Shown: positions 1 to 7,801, counted from the stretch's first letter. The stretch is DNA of 11,045 nucleotides from Flavobacteriia bacterium (GCA_003973375.1 QNYL01000294.1:1-11045), one strand, 5' to 3'. Numbers and translations are program-made. Notes: generated by a model from the letters alone, not told the origin.

Positions 1-335
1 ACTGGTATTTAAACGAGTGGGTTGAGACCACACATACCATTGATTATGGGGTGAAAAGTATTTCAGGCAATGAAGTGGTTTTACAAAGAATTGGTCAGAT
101 GCCGATGCCGGTGGATCTGAAAGTCACCTATAAAGATGGAAGTACAGAAGAATTTTATTTACCCCTGGAAATGATGCTGGGTAAAAAACCAACTTCGGCT
201 ACATTTGTATCTTACTGGGGATGGGCAAATCCTGAATATAAGTTACAACTGAAAAAACCGGTTAAGAAAGTGGAAATAGATCCTTCCAAATTGATGGCTG
301 ATATTAACAGAAGCAATAATATTGCTGAGCAGTAA
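1..335 (+). CDS. M1-family metallopeptidase (aminopeptidase N-like), C-terminal end only
   Basis: This is the 3' end of a longer gene. The frame is open from base 3 with no stop before the window edge, so the GTG at 51 is probably internal and not a start. The visible residues begin WYLNEWVETTHTIDYGVKS and continue through MPMPVDLKVTYKDGSTEEFY, the phrase LPLEMMLGKKP, an aromatic WGWANPEY segment, and a closing VEIDPSKLMADINRSNN. From memory of the family, this is how Bacteroidota M1 zinc peptidases end, with a small C-terminal beta domain after the catalytic HExxH region. The catalytic motif would lie left of the window and cannot be checked. Such proteins are usually exported and degrade peptides. 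The gene converges on infB and shares a terminator with it. Family call fairly sure; exact substrate unknown. Confidence 0.8.
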   Translation, partial: WYLNEWVETTHTIDYGVKSISGNEVVLQRIGQMPMPVDLKVTYKDGSTEEFYLPLEMMLGKKPTSATFVSYWGWANPEYKLQLKKPVKKVEIDPSKLMADINRSNNIAEQ

Positions 336-352
336 ACATATTTTATTCCAAT

Positions 353-381
353 AAAAAATCCCGCTTTTGGCGGGATTTTTT
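353..381. terminator. Bidirectional intrinsic terminator between the M1 peptidase and infB genes
   Basis: AAAAAATCCCGC (353-364) and GCGGGATTTTTT (370-381) are perfect inverted repeats around a 5-nt loop, TTTTG. The GC-rich core is flanked by A and T runs, so both strands read as a hairpin followed by a U tract. It lies 17 nt past the M1 stop codon and 25 nt past the infB stop codon, as expected for a terminator shared by convergent genes. Confidence 0.93.
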
Positions 382-406
382 TATAAATAAACAAAAGCTT
401 CTTAGC

Positions 407-3190
407 TTATTTCAGTTTCTTTTTAACACTAACTTCCTGATAAGCCTCAACAATATCCAGTTCCTGAATATCATTGAAATTCTTGATCTGGATACCACAA
501 TCGTAACCTTTGGAAACTTCTTTTACATCATCTTTAAATCGTTTTAAAGAAGTAAGTTCGCCGGTGTGGATCACAACATTGTCGCGAATAACTCTGATCT
601 TGGAATTTCTGTAGATCTTTCCGTCGAGAACCATACAACCTGCAATGGTACCCACCTTAGATATTTTAAAGGTCTGGCGAACTTCCATATTTCCGGTAAT
701 CTCTTCAATAATTTCCGGTGAAAGCATACCTTCCATGGCATCTTTAATGTCGTTGATCACATTGTAGATGATCGAGTAATTTCTGATATCGATCTCTTCT
801 TTATCAGCCAGTTGCTTGGCATTGAGACTTGGTCTTACATTAAATCCGATGATGATGGCATCAGAGGCAGAAGCCAGATGTACATCAGATTCGGTAATGG
901 CACCCACGCCTTTGTGAATGATATTTACATGAATCTCTTCAGTTGATAGTTTTTGTAATGAATCTGTAAGCGCTTCAACAGAACCATCCACGTCTCCTTT
1001 AAGGATGATGTTCAGTTCTTTGAAACCACCAAGAGCAATACGTCTTCCAATCTCATCTAAAGTAATATGTTTTTGTGTTCTGATCGACTGTTCTCTGTGT
1101 AGCTGAGAGCGTTTGGAAGCAATTTCTTTGGCTTCTTTTTCATCAAGGTAAACCTTGAATTTATCTCCTGCCTGAGGCGCTCCGTCGAGTCCTAAAATAG
1201 AAACAGGTTTTGAAGGTCCTGCCTCCTTGATGTTTTGTCCTCTTTCGTCAAACATAGCCTTGACCTTACCGTAATGTTCCCCTGCCAGAACAAAATCACC
1301 TAATTTAAGTGTTCCTGCCTGGATCAGAATAGTAGTAACATAACCTTTTCCTTTATCAAGTTGTGCTTCTACTACAGAACCTATTGCCGGTTTATTCGGA
1401 TTGGCTTTCAGATCGAGCATTTCTGATTCAAGCAAGATCTTTTCTAATAATTCATTAACACCGGTACCTTTCAGGGCAGAAATGTCCTGCGACTGGATTT
1501 TACCTCCCCAGTCTTCAACCAGTAAATTCATATTGGCCAGTTCTTCTTTAACCTTTTCAGGATTGGCATCCGGTTTATCGATCTTGTTAATCGCAAAGAT
1601 AATAGGTACACCCGCTGCCTGAGCATGGCTGATCGCTTCTTTGGTCTGTGGCATGATCGAATCATCGGCGGCAACAACAATAACAACAATATCAGTTAAT
1701 TGTGTTCCGCGTGCACGCATGGCGGTAAAGGCCTCGTGACCCGGTGTATCCAGGAATGTGATCATTTGATGATCTTCGAGCTCAACTGAATAGGCCCCGA
1801 TATGCTGGGTAATTCCTCCCGATTCCCCTGCGATCACATTTTCTTTTCTGATATAATCCAGTAATGATGTTTTACCGTGATCCACATGTCCCATAACGGT
1901 AACTACCGGAGCTCTTGGTAAAAGATCTTCTTCATTATCTTCAATCTCTTCAGCAGCTTCTACCACTTCAGAATCGATAAATTCTACGGTATAACCAAAT
2001 TCATCTGCAACAATAGTAAGCGTTTCAGCATCCAGTCTCTGGTTCATGGTTACCATGAGTCCGAGCGACATACAAACGGAGATGATCTGAGTTACGGAAA
2101 CATTCATCAAACTTGCCACTTCATTAACAGTAACAAATTCTGTTACTTTTAAGATCTTTCCTTCAGCTTCCTGTTGTTCAAGTTCTTTCTCGGTTTGTTT
2201 TCTGTGCAGATCTCTCTTTTCTTTTCTGTATCGTGCTCCTTTACTTCCTTTTTTAGATTTTCCCTGTAATTTTTCAAGGGTTTCTCTTACTTGCTTTTGG
2301 ATTTCTTCTGCATTTGGTTCTTCCTTAATTACCGGAGTTTTTCTTCCTCCGCGTCTGTTAGGGGAGCTGTTGCGATTATTATCACTAAGCCTGACAGGAG
2401 AGTGCGATTTATGAATTCTTTTCCTTTTGCGTTTATTGGTATTGTCGGAAGTTTTAACCTCTTTTTTGGCTTTAGGTTTCTTTTTAAACTGATCTAGATC
2501 TATCTTTTCCCCGGCGGTTGTTATTCCTGCCAATTTATGATATTCGGTTTTGATCATTTCAGGTTCTTTGACAACCTCTTCAGCTTTCACTTCAGGAGTC
2601 TGAACTTCTTTAGCAACAGCTTCTTCTTTTTTAGCCTCTTTTTCTGTTGCTTCCTTTTTTGCAACAGCTTCTTTCTTGGTTTTTGGTTCCAAATCGATCT
2701 TACCAAGTGTTTTTGGTTTCTCTATCTTGGCTTTGGCCTTGATTATCTCAGGTTCTTTCGGAGCTTCTTTTACTTCTTCTACAGGTTTTTCCTTAATTTC
2801 TTCTGTTTTTTCTTCAACTTTGGGTTTAGGTTCCAGATCGATTTTACCTACGGTTTTGAGTCCGGAAATTTTTTCAGAATCAGTTTTAAAGATCTCATTT
2901 CTTTTGGCCTCTTCCAGGAGTCTTTTTTCTTCAGCTTCTTTTTCAAGCTCTAACCTGATCCTTTCTCTCTCCTGCCTTTTCTCTTCGCTGATTTCTTTCG
3001 AAGCCTGCTTTTTGCTTTTGTCGGTTTCAAATTCATCTGAAAGGATCTGATAGATCTCTGGAGACACCTTGGTGTTAGGGCGTGCTTCGATCTCATGTCC
3101 ATGATGCGACAGGAACTCCACGGCACGATCCAGGGAGATATTAAATTCCTTTAAAATTTTGTTTAACCTTATTGATTTTTGTTCAGCCAT
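407..3190 (-). CDS. infB: Translation initiation factor IF-2
   Basis: IF-2 is the GTPase that brings initiator fMet-tRNA to the 30S subunit and promotes 50S joining. The 927-residue product has the expected layout. An N-terminal IF2_N-like segment (about 1-55, [22 protein letters not shown]) precedes a highly charged Lys/Glu linker (about 60-340). A second IF2_N-like region (about 350-405, [16 protein letters not shown]) leads into the G domain. G-domain motifs are GHVDHGKT (434-441), GGITQHIG (458-465), DTPGHEAF (481-488), NKID (535-538) and SAL (571-573). Domains II-IV follow to the C-terminus. The linker carries GKIDLEPK twice (115-122 and 163-170) and a weaker GEKIDLDQF (227-235), a motif I recall from Bacteroidota IF-2. 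It is the last gene of the rimP-nusA-infB operon, 39 nt after nusA. Start is ATG with no clear Shine-Dalgarno site. Confidence 0.98.
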   Translation of the reverse strand: MAEQKSIRLNKILKEFNISLDRAVEFLSHHGHEIEARPNTKVSPEIYQILSDEFETDKSKKQASKEISEEKRQERERIRLELEKEAEEKRLLEEAKRNEIFKTDSEKISGLKTVGKIDLEPKPKVEEKTEEIKEKPVEEVKEAPKEPEIIKAKAKIEKPKTLGKIDLEPKTKKEAVAKKEATEKEAKKEEAVAKEVQTPEVKAEEVVKEPEMIKTEYHKLAGITTAGEKIDLDQFKKKPKAKKEVKTSDNTNKRKRKRIHKSHSPVRLSDNNRNSSPNRRGGRKTPVIKEEPNAEEIQKQVRETLEKLQGKSKKGSKGARYRKEKRDLHRKQTEKELEQQEAEGKILKVTEFVTVNEVASLMNVSVTQIISVCMSLGLMVTMNQRLDAETLTIVADEFGYTVEFIDSEVVEAAEEIEDNEEDLLPRAPVVTVMGHVDHGKTSLLDYIRKENVIAGESGGITQHIGAYSVELEDHQMITFLDTPGHEAFTAMRARGTQLTDIVVIVVAADDSIMPQTKEAISHAQAAGVPIIFAINKIDKPDANPEKVKEELANMNLLVEDWGGKIQSQDISALKGTGVNELLEKILLESEMLDLKANPNKPAIGSVVEAQLDKGKGYVTTILIQAGTLKLGDFVLAGEHYGKVKAMFDERGQNIKEAGPSKPVSILGLDGAPQAGDKFKVYLDEKEAKEIASKRSQLHREQSIRTQKHITLDEIGRRIALGGFKELNIILKGDVDGSVEALTDSLQKLSTEEIHVNIIHKGVGAITESDVHLASASDAIIIGFNVRPSLNAKQLADKEEIDIRNYSIIYNVINDIKDAMEGMLSPEIIEEITGNMEVRQTFKISKVGTIAGCMVLDGKIYRNSKIRVIRDNVVIHTGELTSLKRFKDDVKEVSKGYDCGIQIKNFNDIQELDIVEAYQEVSVKKKLK

Positions 3191-3229
3191 ATTAAATTAA
3201 TTGGACCTCTAAATATATTATTATTTGAT

Positions 3230-4477
3230 CTAAGATTCGAATTCTTCTTTTAAAATTCTTTGTACATCTAAAATTGTTTCTTCTTCAAGATCAGTTCTTT
3301 TAACCAGATCAACCACATCGAGTTCTAAAACACTCTTTGCAGTATCCAGGCCTACTCTTCTGAATTCATCGATAACCCACTTTTCGATCTCATCGGTAAA
3401 TTCTGTTAATTCCACGTCTTCTGTATCATCACCTTCTCTTTGTACATCGATCTCATATCCGGTAAGCATACTTGCCAAACGGATATTAACCCCTTGTTTT
3501 CCAATGGCTTTAGAAACTTCTTCGGGTTTAAGATAAACATCAGCTCTGGGTCTTTCTCCTTCTTTTGCCTCATGAATCTCTATTGAAACCACTTTGGCAG
3601 GGCTTAAAGCTCTGGCGATAAATACATTGATATTTTTGGTGTAATTGATCACGTCGATATTTTCATTTCCAAGTTCACGTACGATACCGTGAATTCTTGA
3701 ACCTTTCATACCTACACAGGCACCTACCGGATCAATTCTGTCATCATATGAATCTACGGCAACCTTTGCTTTTTCACCCGGTATTCTGGCTACTTTTTCA
3801 ATGGTGATCAGTCCGTCAAAAACTTCAGGAATTTCCTGTTCGAACAGTTTTTCAAGAAACTGAGGAGATGTTCTTGAAAGTACGATAGAAGGTTTGTTAC
3901 CTCTCAGCTCCACTTCCTTAATGATTCCTCTTACCGATTCTCCTTTACGGAAATAATCCGATTTGATCTGCTCGCTTTTCGGCAGTACCAGTTCCACACC
4001 ATTATCGTCCAGCAGGATGATCGCGTTGTGTCGAATGTGATGTACTTCGGCACTGTATAGTTCGCCTTCAAGTTCTTTGTATTGTTTGTAGGTATTGGTG
4101 TTGTCGTGTTCGTGTATCTTAGCGATCAGATTCTGACGAAGGGCCAGGATCGATCTTCTTCCAAGATCAGTTAATTTTACTTCTTCAGAAACTTCTTCAC
4201 CAACTTCAAAGTCGGCTTCGATCTTTTGGGCATCTGATAAAGTGATCTCTTCATTTTCATCTTCTACTTTACCATCTTCTACAACCACCCTGTTTCTCCA
4301 GATCTCCAGGTCACCTTTATCAGGGTTAATGATGATATCAAAATTATCATCTGAACCGTATTTTCTTTTCAATGCAGCTCTGAAAACTTCTTCAAGGATT
4401 GCCATAAGCGTAACCCTGTCGATACTTTTATCTTCTTTAAACTCAGAAAATGATTCAATTAATGCGATGTTTTCCAT
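3230..4477 (-). CDS. nusA: Transcription termination/antitermination factor NusA
   Basis: NusA binds RNA polymerase and nascent RNA and modulates pausing, intrinsic termination and antitermination. The 415-residue product has an RNAP-binding N-terminal domain (about 1-130), an S1 RNA-binding domain (about 138-202), a KH1 domain with GMKGSR at 256-261, and a KH2 domain with AIGKQG at 324-329. After an acidic stretch (about 348-362) there is one C-terminal helical repeat (about 376-412, SVLELDVVDLVKRTDLEEET) resembling a single AR/HhH unit. Escherichia coli NusA (495 residues) has two such units, and short forms such as that of Bacillus lack them. The gene starts 9 nt after the rimP stop with an ATG preceded by an A/T-rich stretch. 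Its operon leader contains an intrinsic terminator, so self-regulation by NusA is conceivable (inference). Confidence 0.97.
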   Translation of the reverse strand: MENIALIESFSEFKEDKSIDRVTLMAILEEVFRAALKRKYGSDDNFDIIINPDKGDLEIWRNRVVVEDGKVEDENEEITLSDAQKIEADFEVGEEVSEEVKLTDLGRRSILALRQNLIAKIHEHDNTNTYKQYKELEGELYSAEVHHIRHNAIILLDDNGVELVLPKSEQIKSDYFRKGESVRGIIKEVELRGNKPSIVLSRTSPQFLEKLFEQEIPEVFDGLITIEKVARIPGEKAKVAVDSYDDRIDPVGACVGMKGSRIHGIVRELGNENIDVINYTKNINVFIARALSPAKVVSIEIHEAKEGERPRADVYLKPEEVSKAIGKQGVNIRLASMLTGYEIDVQREGDDTEDVELTEFTDEIEKWVIDEFRRVGLDTAKSVLELDVVDLVKRTDLEEETILDVQRILKEEFES

Positions 4478-4486
4478 TTCATTATT

Positions 4487-4951
4487 TTAATTAAATAAAA
4501 CTTTCACTTTTGCTTCTTTAATATCCCCGTAAGGAATTACAGCTTCTTTTTCAACAGTGATCTTGCCTTTTCCAACAGGCTTTGGTTCTCTTGCTTTCCA
4601 TTGAAGAATAATCTTTTCTTCATATGCTTTAACCAAGGTGCCTTCAAAGCTTTCGTTCTCTGTTCTTATTTTCATGATCCTGTTGATATTCTTTTTAAAT
4701 TGTCGGTTATTTATCAAAGGATATGAAATATCGGGAGAAGTAACTTCCAACGAAAAATCTTCTTCTTCCCGGTCTAAATTATGCTCAACATGACGGCTGA
4801 TCCGGATACATTCTTTTAAGGTAATTCCGGTATCACCATCAACAATAACCCTGATACTGTTGTTGTTTGAGATAGAAAGATCAACCAGAAACAAGGCATT
4901 ATTCTCATCGAGTGCCTCCTGAACCAGTTTTGATACGATCTCTTTATTCAT
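4487..4951 (-). CDS. rimP: Ribosome maturation factor RimP
   Basis: RimP is a cytoplasmic assembly factor needed for efficient maturation of the 30S subunit. The 154-residue length is typical. The N-terminal alpha/beta domain contains the family signature as FSLEVTSPDISYPL (about 67-80), followed by NRQFKKNINR. The usual SSPG of proteobacterial forms reads TSPD here. An Sm-like C-terminal domain follows (about 92-154, FEGTLVKAYEEKIILQW and the closing DIKEAKVKVLF). Identity is reinforced by its place as first gene of rimP-nusA-infB, an order conserved across many bacteria. The ATG at 4951 has no evident Shine-Dalgarno sequence. The long 5' leader holds a promoter and a terminator hairpin, described separately. 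Confidence 0.93.
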   Translation of the reverse strand: MNKEIVSKLVQEALDENNALFLVDLSISNNNSIRVIVDGDTGITLKECIRISRHVEHNLDREEEDFSLEVTSPDISYPLINNRQFKKNINRIMKIRTENESFEGTLVKAYEEKIILQWKAREPKPVGKGKITVEKEAVIPYGDIKEAKVKVLFN

Positions 4952-4997
4952 CAGTTTAGTACTGTTTTTTTATTATTTTATTAAAGCTTTTTGTAAC

Positions 4998-5035
4998 TAA
5001 TATAATCATTTTCAATATATTGGAAGATTATATTA
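4998..5035. repeat. AT-rich nested inverted repeat in the rimP leader
   Basis: TAATATAATC (4998-5007) and GATTATATTA (5026-5035) are perfect 10-bp inverted repeats around an 18-nt centre. The centre contains a second palindrome, CAATATATTG (5013-5022). The dyad lies between the leader terminator and rimP. It could be a protein-binding site or an mRNA structure. The region is very AT-rich, so chance is a real alternative. Confidence 0.5.
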
Positions 5036-5061
5036 ATTTAGTCAGCCTCGTTTTGATTGTA

Positions 5062-5088
5062 TAAAAAGAGGGGACTTTCCGTCCCCTC
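5062..5088 (-). terminator. Intrinsic terminator in the rimP operon leader (candidate attenuator)
   Basis: On the minus strand, GAGGGGAC (5088-5081) and GTCCCCTC (5075-5068) form a perfect 8-bp stem with a GGAAA loop, followed directly by TTTTTAT (5067-5061). On the plus strand there is no T tract after the hairpin, so it acts in the minus direction. No minus-strand gene ends upstream of it. The only candidate transcript it could stop is the one starting at the promoter about 25-50 nt earlier, ahead of rimP. Confidence 0.85.
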
Positions 5089-5116
5089 CAAGCTTATTCC
5101 GTCATAATAATCGCTG

Positions 5117-5147
5117 CAAATATAGTAAATCCTTTTATTTTTACAAA
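5117..5147 (-). promoter_or_regulatory. Bacteroidota-type sigma-ABfr promoter for the rimP-nusA-infB operon
   Basis: Read on the minus strand, TTTG (5147-5144) is followed by exactly 19 nt and then TATATTTG (5124-5117). This matches the known Bacteroidota consensus TTTG-N19-TAnnTTTG. It was the only full match to the -7 element found by eye on this strand in the intergenic region. Transcription should start near 5110-5112 (inferred), giving a leader of about 160 nt before rimP. Confidence 0.75.
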
Positions 5148-5206
5148 AATCATAGTTTTATATTTATAAAATTATTAAATTTAACTAAAATAAAAATAAG
5201 TAGATT

Positions 5207-6037
5207 ATGAAACGAATATTAGTACCTGTTGACTTTTCAAAAGAAGCAGAAAACGCTGCCCGTGTAGCTGTAAGCATTGCAAAAAAAACCAATAGTGAAA
5301 TTTTTCTTCTGCATATGCTCGAGTTGCCTGTAAATATTATTGATCCTACCGAGATTGCCAGTGTAAACACCGGTCCGCAAGCTTTGTTCTATATGAAACA
5401 GGCCAATGAGCAGTTTAAGAATTTCGTTAGGAAACCTTTCTTCAAAGGTGTAAAAGTGGTAGAATCTATTCAGTTCCAGCTCGCTTTTAGCGGAATTATT
5501 GAAGAGAGTAAAAAAAATAACATCGATCTGATTGTTATGGGATCTCAGGGAGCAAGCGGCTTAAAGGAAATGTTTATCGGTTCTAATACTGAAAAAGTAG
5601 TTAGAAAATCCGATATACCTGTTTTAGTGATTAAAAAGAGAATAAACGATTTTGATGTTAAAAATATGATTTTTGCTTCTGATTTCAGAACCGAAGGAAA
5701 AAAATCTTTCCCTAAAGTACTCGAATTTGCCAAGATCTTTAAGCCTAAAATTCATTTTCTGTACGTAAATACCATTCATAATTTCAATACCACCAAGGAA
5801 ATTGAAAAGAAAATGGACCAATTTATCAATGATTTCGAGATAGATAATTATGAAAAGATCATCTATAATGATATTTCCGTGGAAAAAGGAATTTTAAGCT
5901 ATGCCAGAGATATAGATGCCGATCTTATTGCACTGAATACGCATGGCAGGAGCGGACTTTCACAATTGTTTAACGGAAGTATAGGCAGAGAGCTGGCCAA
6001 TCATGCATTGCGGCCTGTAATTACTTTTAAGTTGTAA
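5207..6037 (+). CDS. Tandem-domain universal stress protein (UspA family)
   Basis: The protein is a cytoplasmic nucleotide-binding stress protein with two USP domains in 276 residues. The first (1-144) opens with MKRILVPVDFS and has the ATP-binding pattern G-x2-G-x9-G-S intact at G112, G115, G125 and S126. The second (about 148-276) opens with VKNMIFASDF and carries the same pattern except that the first glycine is N244 (then G247, G257, S258), so it may bind nucleotide more weakly. Both domains end in the usual P-V/I-hydrophobic strand (IPVLVIKK; RPVITFKL). It is transcribed divergently from the rimP operon; I recall a similar neighbour pairing in some Flavobacteriia. The ATG at 5207 is preceded by an A-rich stretch and no Shine-Dalgarno site. 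Family call is sure; the stress to which it responds is unknown. Confidence 0.94.
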   Translation: MKRILVPVDFSKEAENAARVAVSIAKKTNSEIFLLHMLELPVNIIDPTEIASVNTGPQALFYMKQANEQFKNFVRKPFFKGVKVVESIQFQLAFSGIIEESKKNNIDLIVMGSQGASGLKEMFIGSNTEKVVRKSDIPVLVIKKRINDFDVKNMIFASDFRTEGKKSFPKVLEFAKIFKPKIHFLYVNTIHNFNTTKEIEKKMDQFINDFEIDNYEKIIYNDISVEKGILSYARDIDADLIALNTHGRSGLSQLFNGSIGRELANHALRPVITFKL

Positions 6038-6066
6038 ATGCTGAAGTGAACTGATGTTTATTAAAG

Positions 6067-6098
6067 CATTAACGCATTACATCATTAAATCATTGATC
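6067..6098. repeat. Four-unit 8-bp tandem repeat (CATTnnnn)
   Basis: Four consecutive 8-nt units begin with CATT: CATTAACG, CATTACAT, CATTAAAT and CATTGATC. The array fills the second half of the 60-nt gap between the convergent stress gene and MBOAT gene. Its final base overlaps the MBOAT stop codon (6098-6100). No GC-rich hairpin with a T tract was found in this gap, so the terminator for either gene is not evident. Confidence 0.6.
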
Positions 6099-7801
6099 TA
6101 AAACTGGAAGTAAATAAACGCCTGCAGATCAGCCGACATGGTTTGGTAAATACCGAAAACGATCAGTGCGCTCACCAAAATTTTGGCGGGTAGGGGAAAA
6201 GCAATAAAACTTTCCCTGTACCAGGTTTTTACTTTAACAGGAAGCCAGTGAATTATATACCCGATCAGCATCACGAGAAATACCTTGTCGTAGGCTTTTA
6301 AGATCTCGGGAATCAGTTGAAAACTAAAACTGTTTTTGATCTGATCAAGGATCTGCCAGGTGCTTTCCATGTTTTCTGCTCGAAACCAGATCCGTGTAAA
6401 CGTTATAAAATTAAAGGTGATAAAAATCTTAAAGGTAATTGCCAGAATATTATTGAATTTCTCATACGGACTGATCTTTCGCCACAGTTTATAAATAATC
6501 AGGCCGATACCGTTCAGCCCTCCCCAAATCACAAATTGCCAGCTGGCACCGTGCCACAGACCGCCTAAAAGCATGGTGATCAAAAGGTTGATATTGGTGG
6601 TAAGCCAGCTTTTAAAAGCTTTGATCCAAAGTGCAAGGACTGTTGTTAAGGCAATCAATGCAAGAATAATATACAACACCATTATTTTTCCGGAAAGTAA
6701 AACCACAAAACCGATAATAAAAAATATTGCGATCCAGGTTCCTGCACTTCCCCCTCGGTTTCCGCCCAGCGGGATGTATAGATAGTCTTTTAGCCAGGAA
6801 GAAAGACTGATATGCCAGCGCTTCCAAAACTCGCCAACATTTTTTGCCTTGTAAGGAGAATTAAAGTTCTTAGGCAGGGTAAAACCCATCAGCAGGGCAA
6901 CTCCGATGGCAATATCGGTATAGCCGGAAAAATCGGCATAGACCTGTAATGAATATCCGTAAAGGGCCATTAAATTTTCAAATCCTGTAAACATGGTAGG
7001 ATTATCAAAGATCCTGTCGATAAAATTTACGGCAATATAATCGCCGATAACGATCTTTTTCGTTAGCCCTTTCAGTATCCAGAACAAGGCGAGCCCGAAC
7101 TGATACTGTGTAAGCCGGTAGGGTTTGTACAGCTGCGGAATAAAATCGGCTGCCCGTACAATAGGCCCGGCAACCAGTTGCGGGAAAAAGGAAACATAAA
7201 AACCAAAATCGAGAATATTTTTAACAGGTTTGATATGCCCCCGGTAAACATCTATTGAATAGCTGATCGTTTGGAAAGTATAAAAAGAAATACCCACCGG
7301 AAGCAGTATTTTATTTACTTCGAAATGCGTTCCGATATTATCGTTGGTCCATAGGGCAAAATGATTGATCACCTCAAATTGTGTATGGAAGAATTCATTA
7401 AAGGCATCCGTAAAAAAATAGGCATATTTAAAATATCCGAGTACAAAAAGGTTGATAAAAACGCTTGTTGCAACAAAAAGCTGTTTGATCGTTTTCTTTT
7501 TTGATTCGTAGATCAGCTGCCCGATGATAAAATCCGATAGGGTGGAGAATAGTAAAATACTGATAAAAAGACCGCTGGTTTTATAGTAAAAGAACAGACT
7601 GACAAAAAACAAATAAGCGTTTCTCAATCCTTGTCTTTTATAGATCATTGAATAGAAAAACAAGACAACGGCAAAGAATCCCCAGAAAAAGAACCGGGTA
7701 AAGATTAATGGTTCTCCTTCATTGTACGAAAGTAGATGGATGATATTTTCCGTACTGAAAAAGTTTTTAAACCATTGCAATATGATGTCTAAACTACTCA
7801 A
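6098..7801 (-). CDS. MBOAT-family O-acyltransferase (AlgI-like), TTG start
   Basis: This is a polytopic inner-membrane protein of 567 residues. MBOAT proteins of the AlgI/DltB/PatA group move acyl groups, often acetyl, from the cytoplasm to an exported glycan. Hallmarks are LLPVGISFYTFQTISYSIDVYRG (about 166-188), FFPQLVAGPIVR (205-216), YADFSGYTDIAIG (288-300), FWKRWHISLSSWLKDYLYIPLGGNRGG (325-351) with H330, and LLGGLWHGASW (411-421) with H417, the invariant MBOAT histidine. Compared with AlgI there are about 45 extra, largely hydrophobic residues (about 352-400) between these last two motifs. The start is TTG at 7801, overlapping the upstream phosphatase gene by 8 nt. An in-frame TAG lies five codons upstream and the next in-frame ATG is residue 52, inside the first membrane segment. 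This is the last gene of an operon with two SGNH proteins. The acceptor glycan cannot be read from the sequence. Confidence 0.92.
   Translation of the reverse strand: MSSLDIILQWFKNFFSTENIIHLLSYNEGEPLIFTRFFFWGFFAVVLFFYSMIYKRQGLRNAYLFFVSLFFYYKTSGLFISILLFSTLSDFIIGQLIYESKKKTIKQLFVATSVFINLFVLGYFKYAYFFTDAFNEFFHTQFEVINHFALWTNDNIGTHFEVNKILLPVGISFYTFQTISYSIDVYRGHIKPVKNILDFGFYVSFFPQLVAGPIVRAADFIPQLYKPYRLTQYQFGLALFWILKGLTKKIVIGDYIAVNFIDRIFDNPTMFTGFENLMALYGYSLQVYADFSGYTDIAIGVALLMGFTLPKNFNSPYKAKNVGEFWKRWHISLSSWLKDYLYIPLGGNRGGSAGTWIAIFFIIGFVVLLSGKIMVLYIILALIALTTVLALWIKAFKSWLTTNINLLITMLLGGLWHGASWQFVIWGGLNGIGLIIYKLWRKISPYEKFNNILAITFKIFITFNFITFTRIWFRAENMESTWQILDQIKNSFSFQLIPEILKAYDKVFLVMLIGYIIHWLPVKVKTWYRESFIAFPLPAKILVSALIVFGIYQTMSADLQAFIYFQF

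Larger units (their letters stand above)
4952..5206. other. Divergent intergenic region between the rimP operon and the universal stress gene
   Basis: This 255-nt AT-rich stretch has no protein gene of normal size. On the minus strand it holds a consensus promoter (5117-5147), a GC-rich terminator hairpin (5062-5088), an AT-rich nested dyad (4998-5035), and a four-codon open frame ATG ACG GAA TAA (5105 to 5094) inside the short leader RNA. Near the plus-strand gene is a small AT inverted repeat, TTTTATA-TT-TATAAAA (5156-5171). No convincing plus-strand promoter was found for the stress gene. The nearest -7-like string is TAGTTTTA at 5153-5160, without a matching -33 element. Confidence 0.7.

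Noticed and set aside
51..53. GTG at 51 as the start of a 94-residue gene
   Set aside because: The same frame is open to the left edge and the residues before it continue the M1-peptidase C-terminal pattern, so the gene is partial.
212..394. A 60-residue minus-strand open frame over the M1 gene end
   Set aside because: It runs through the bidirectional terminator and lies opposite a clearly coding frame; no family features.
2537..2953. A 138-residue plus-strand open frame, very rich in Phe
   Set aside because: It is the complement of the Lys/Glu-rich IF-2 linker. AAA/GAA codons read backwards give TTT/TTC, so the frame is a composition artefact.
5068..5088. The GAGGGGAC hairpin as a terminator for plus-strand transcription
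   Set aside because: On the plus strand it is followed by CAAGCTTATT with no T tract, and no plus-strand gene ends before it.
5153..5160. TAGTTTTA as a -7 element for the universal stress gene
   Set aside because: The last base deviates from TAnnTTTG and there is no TTTG at the required distance upstream.
6038..6066. Possible hairpin AATGCT...AGCATT (6037-6042 with 6065-6070) as a terminator
   Set aside because: The stem is six weak pairs with a loop over 20 nt and no T tract follows.
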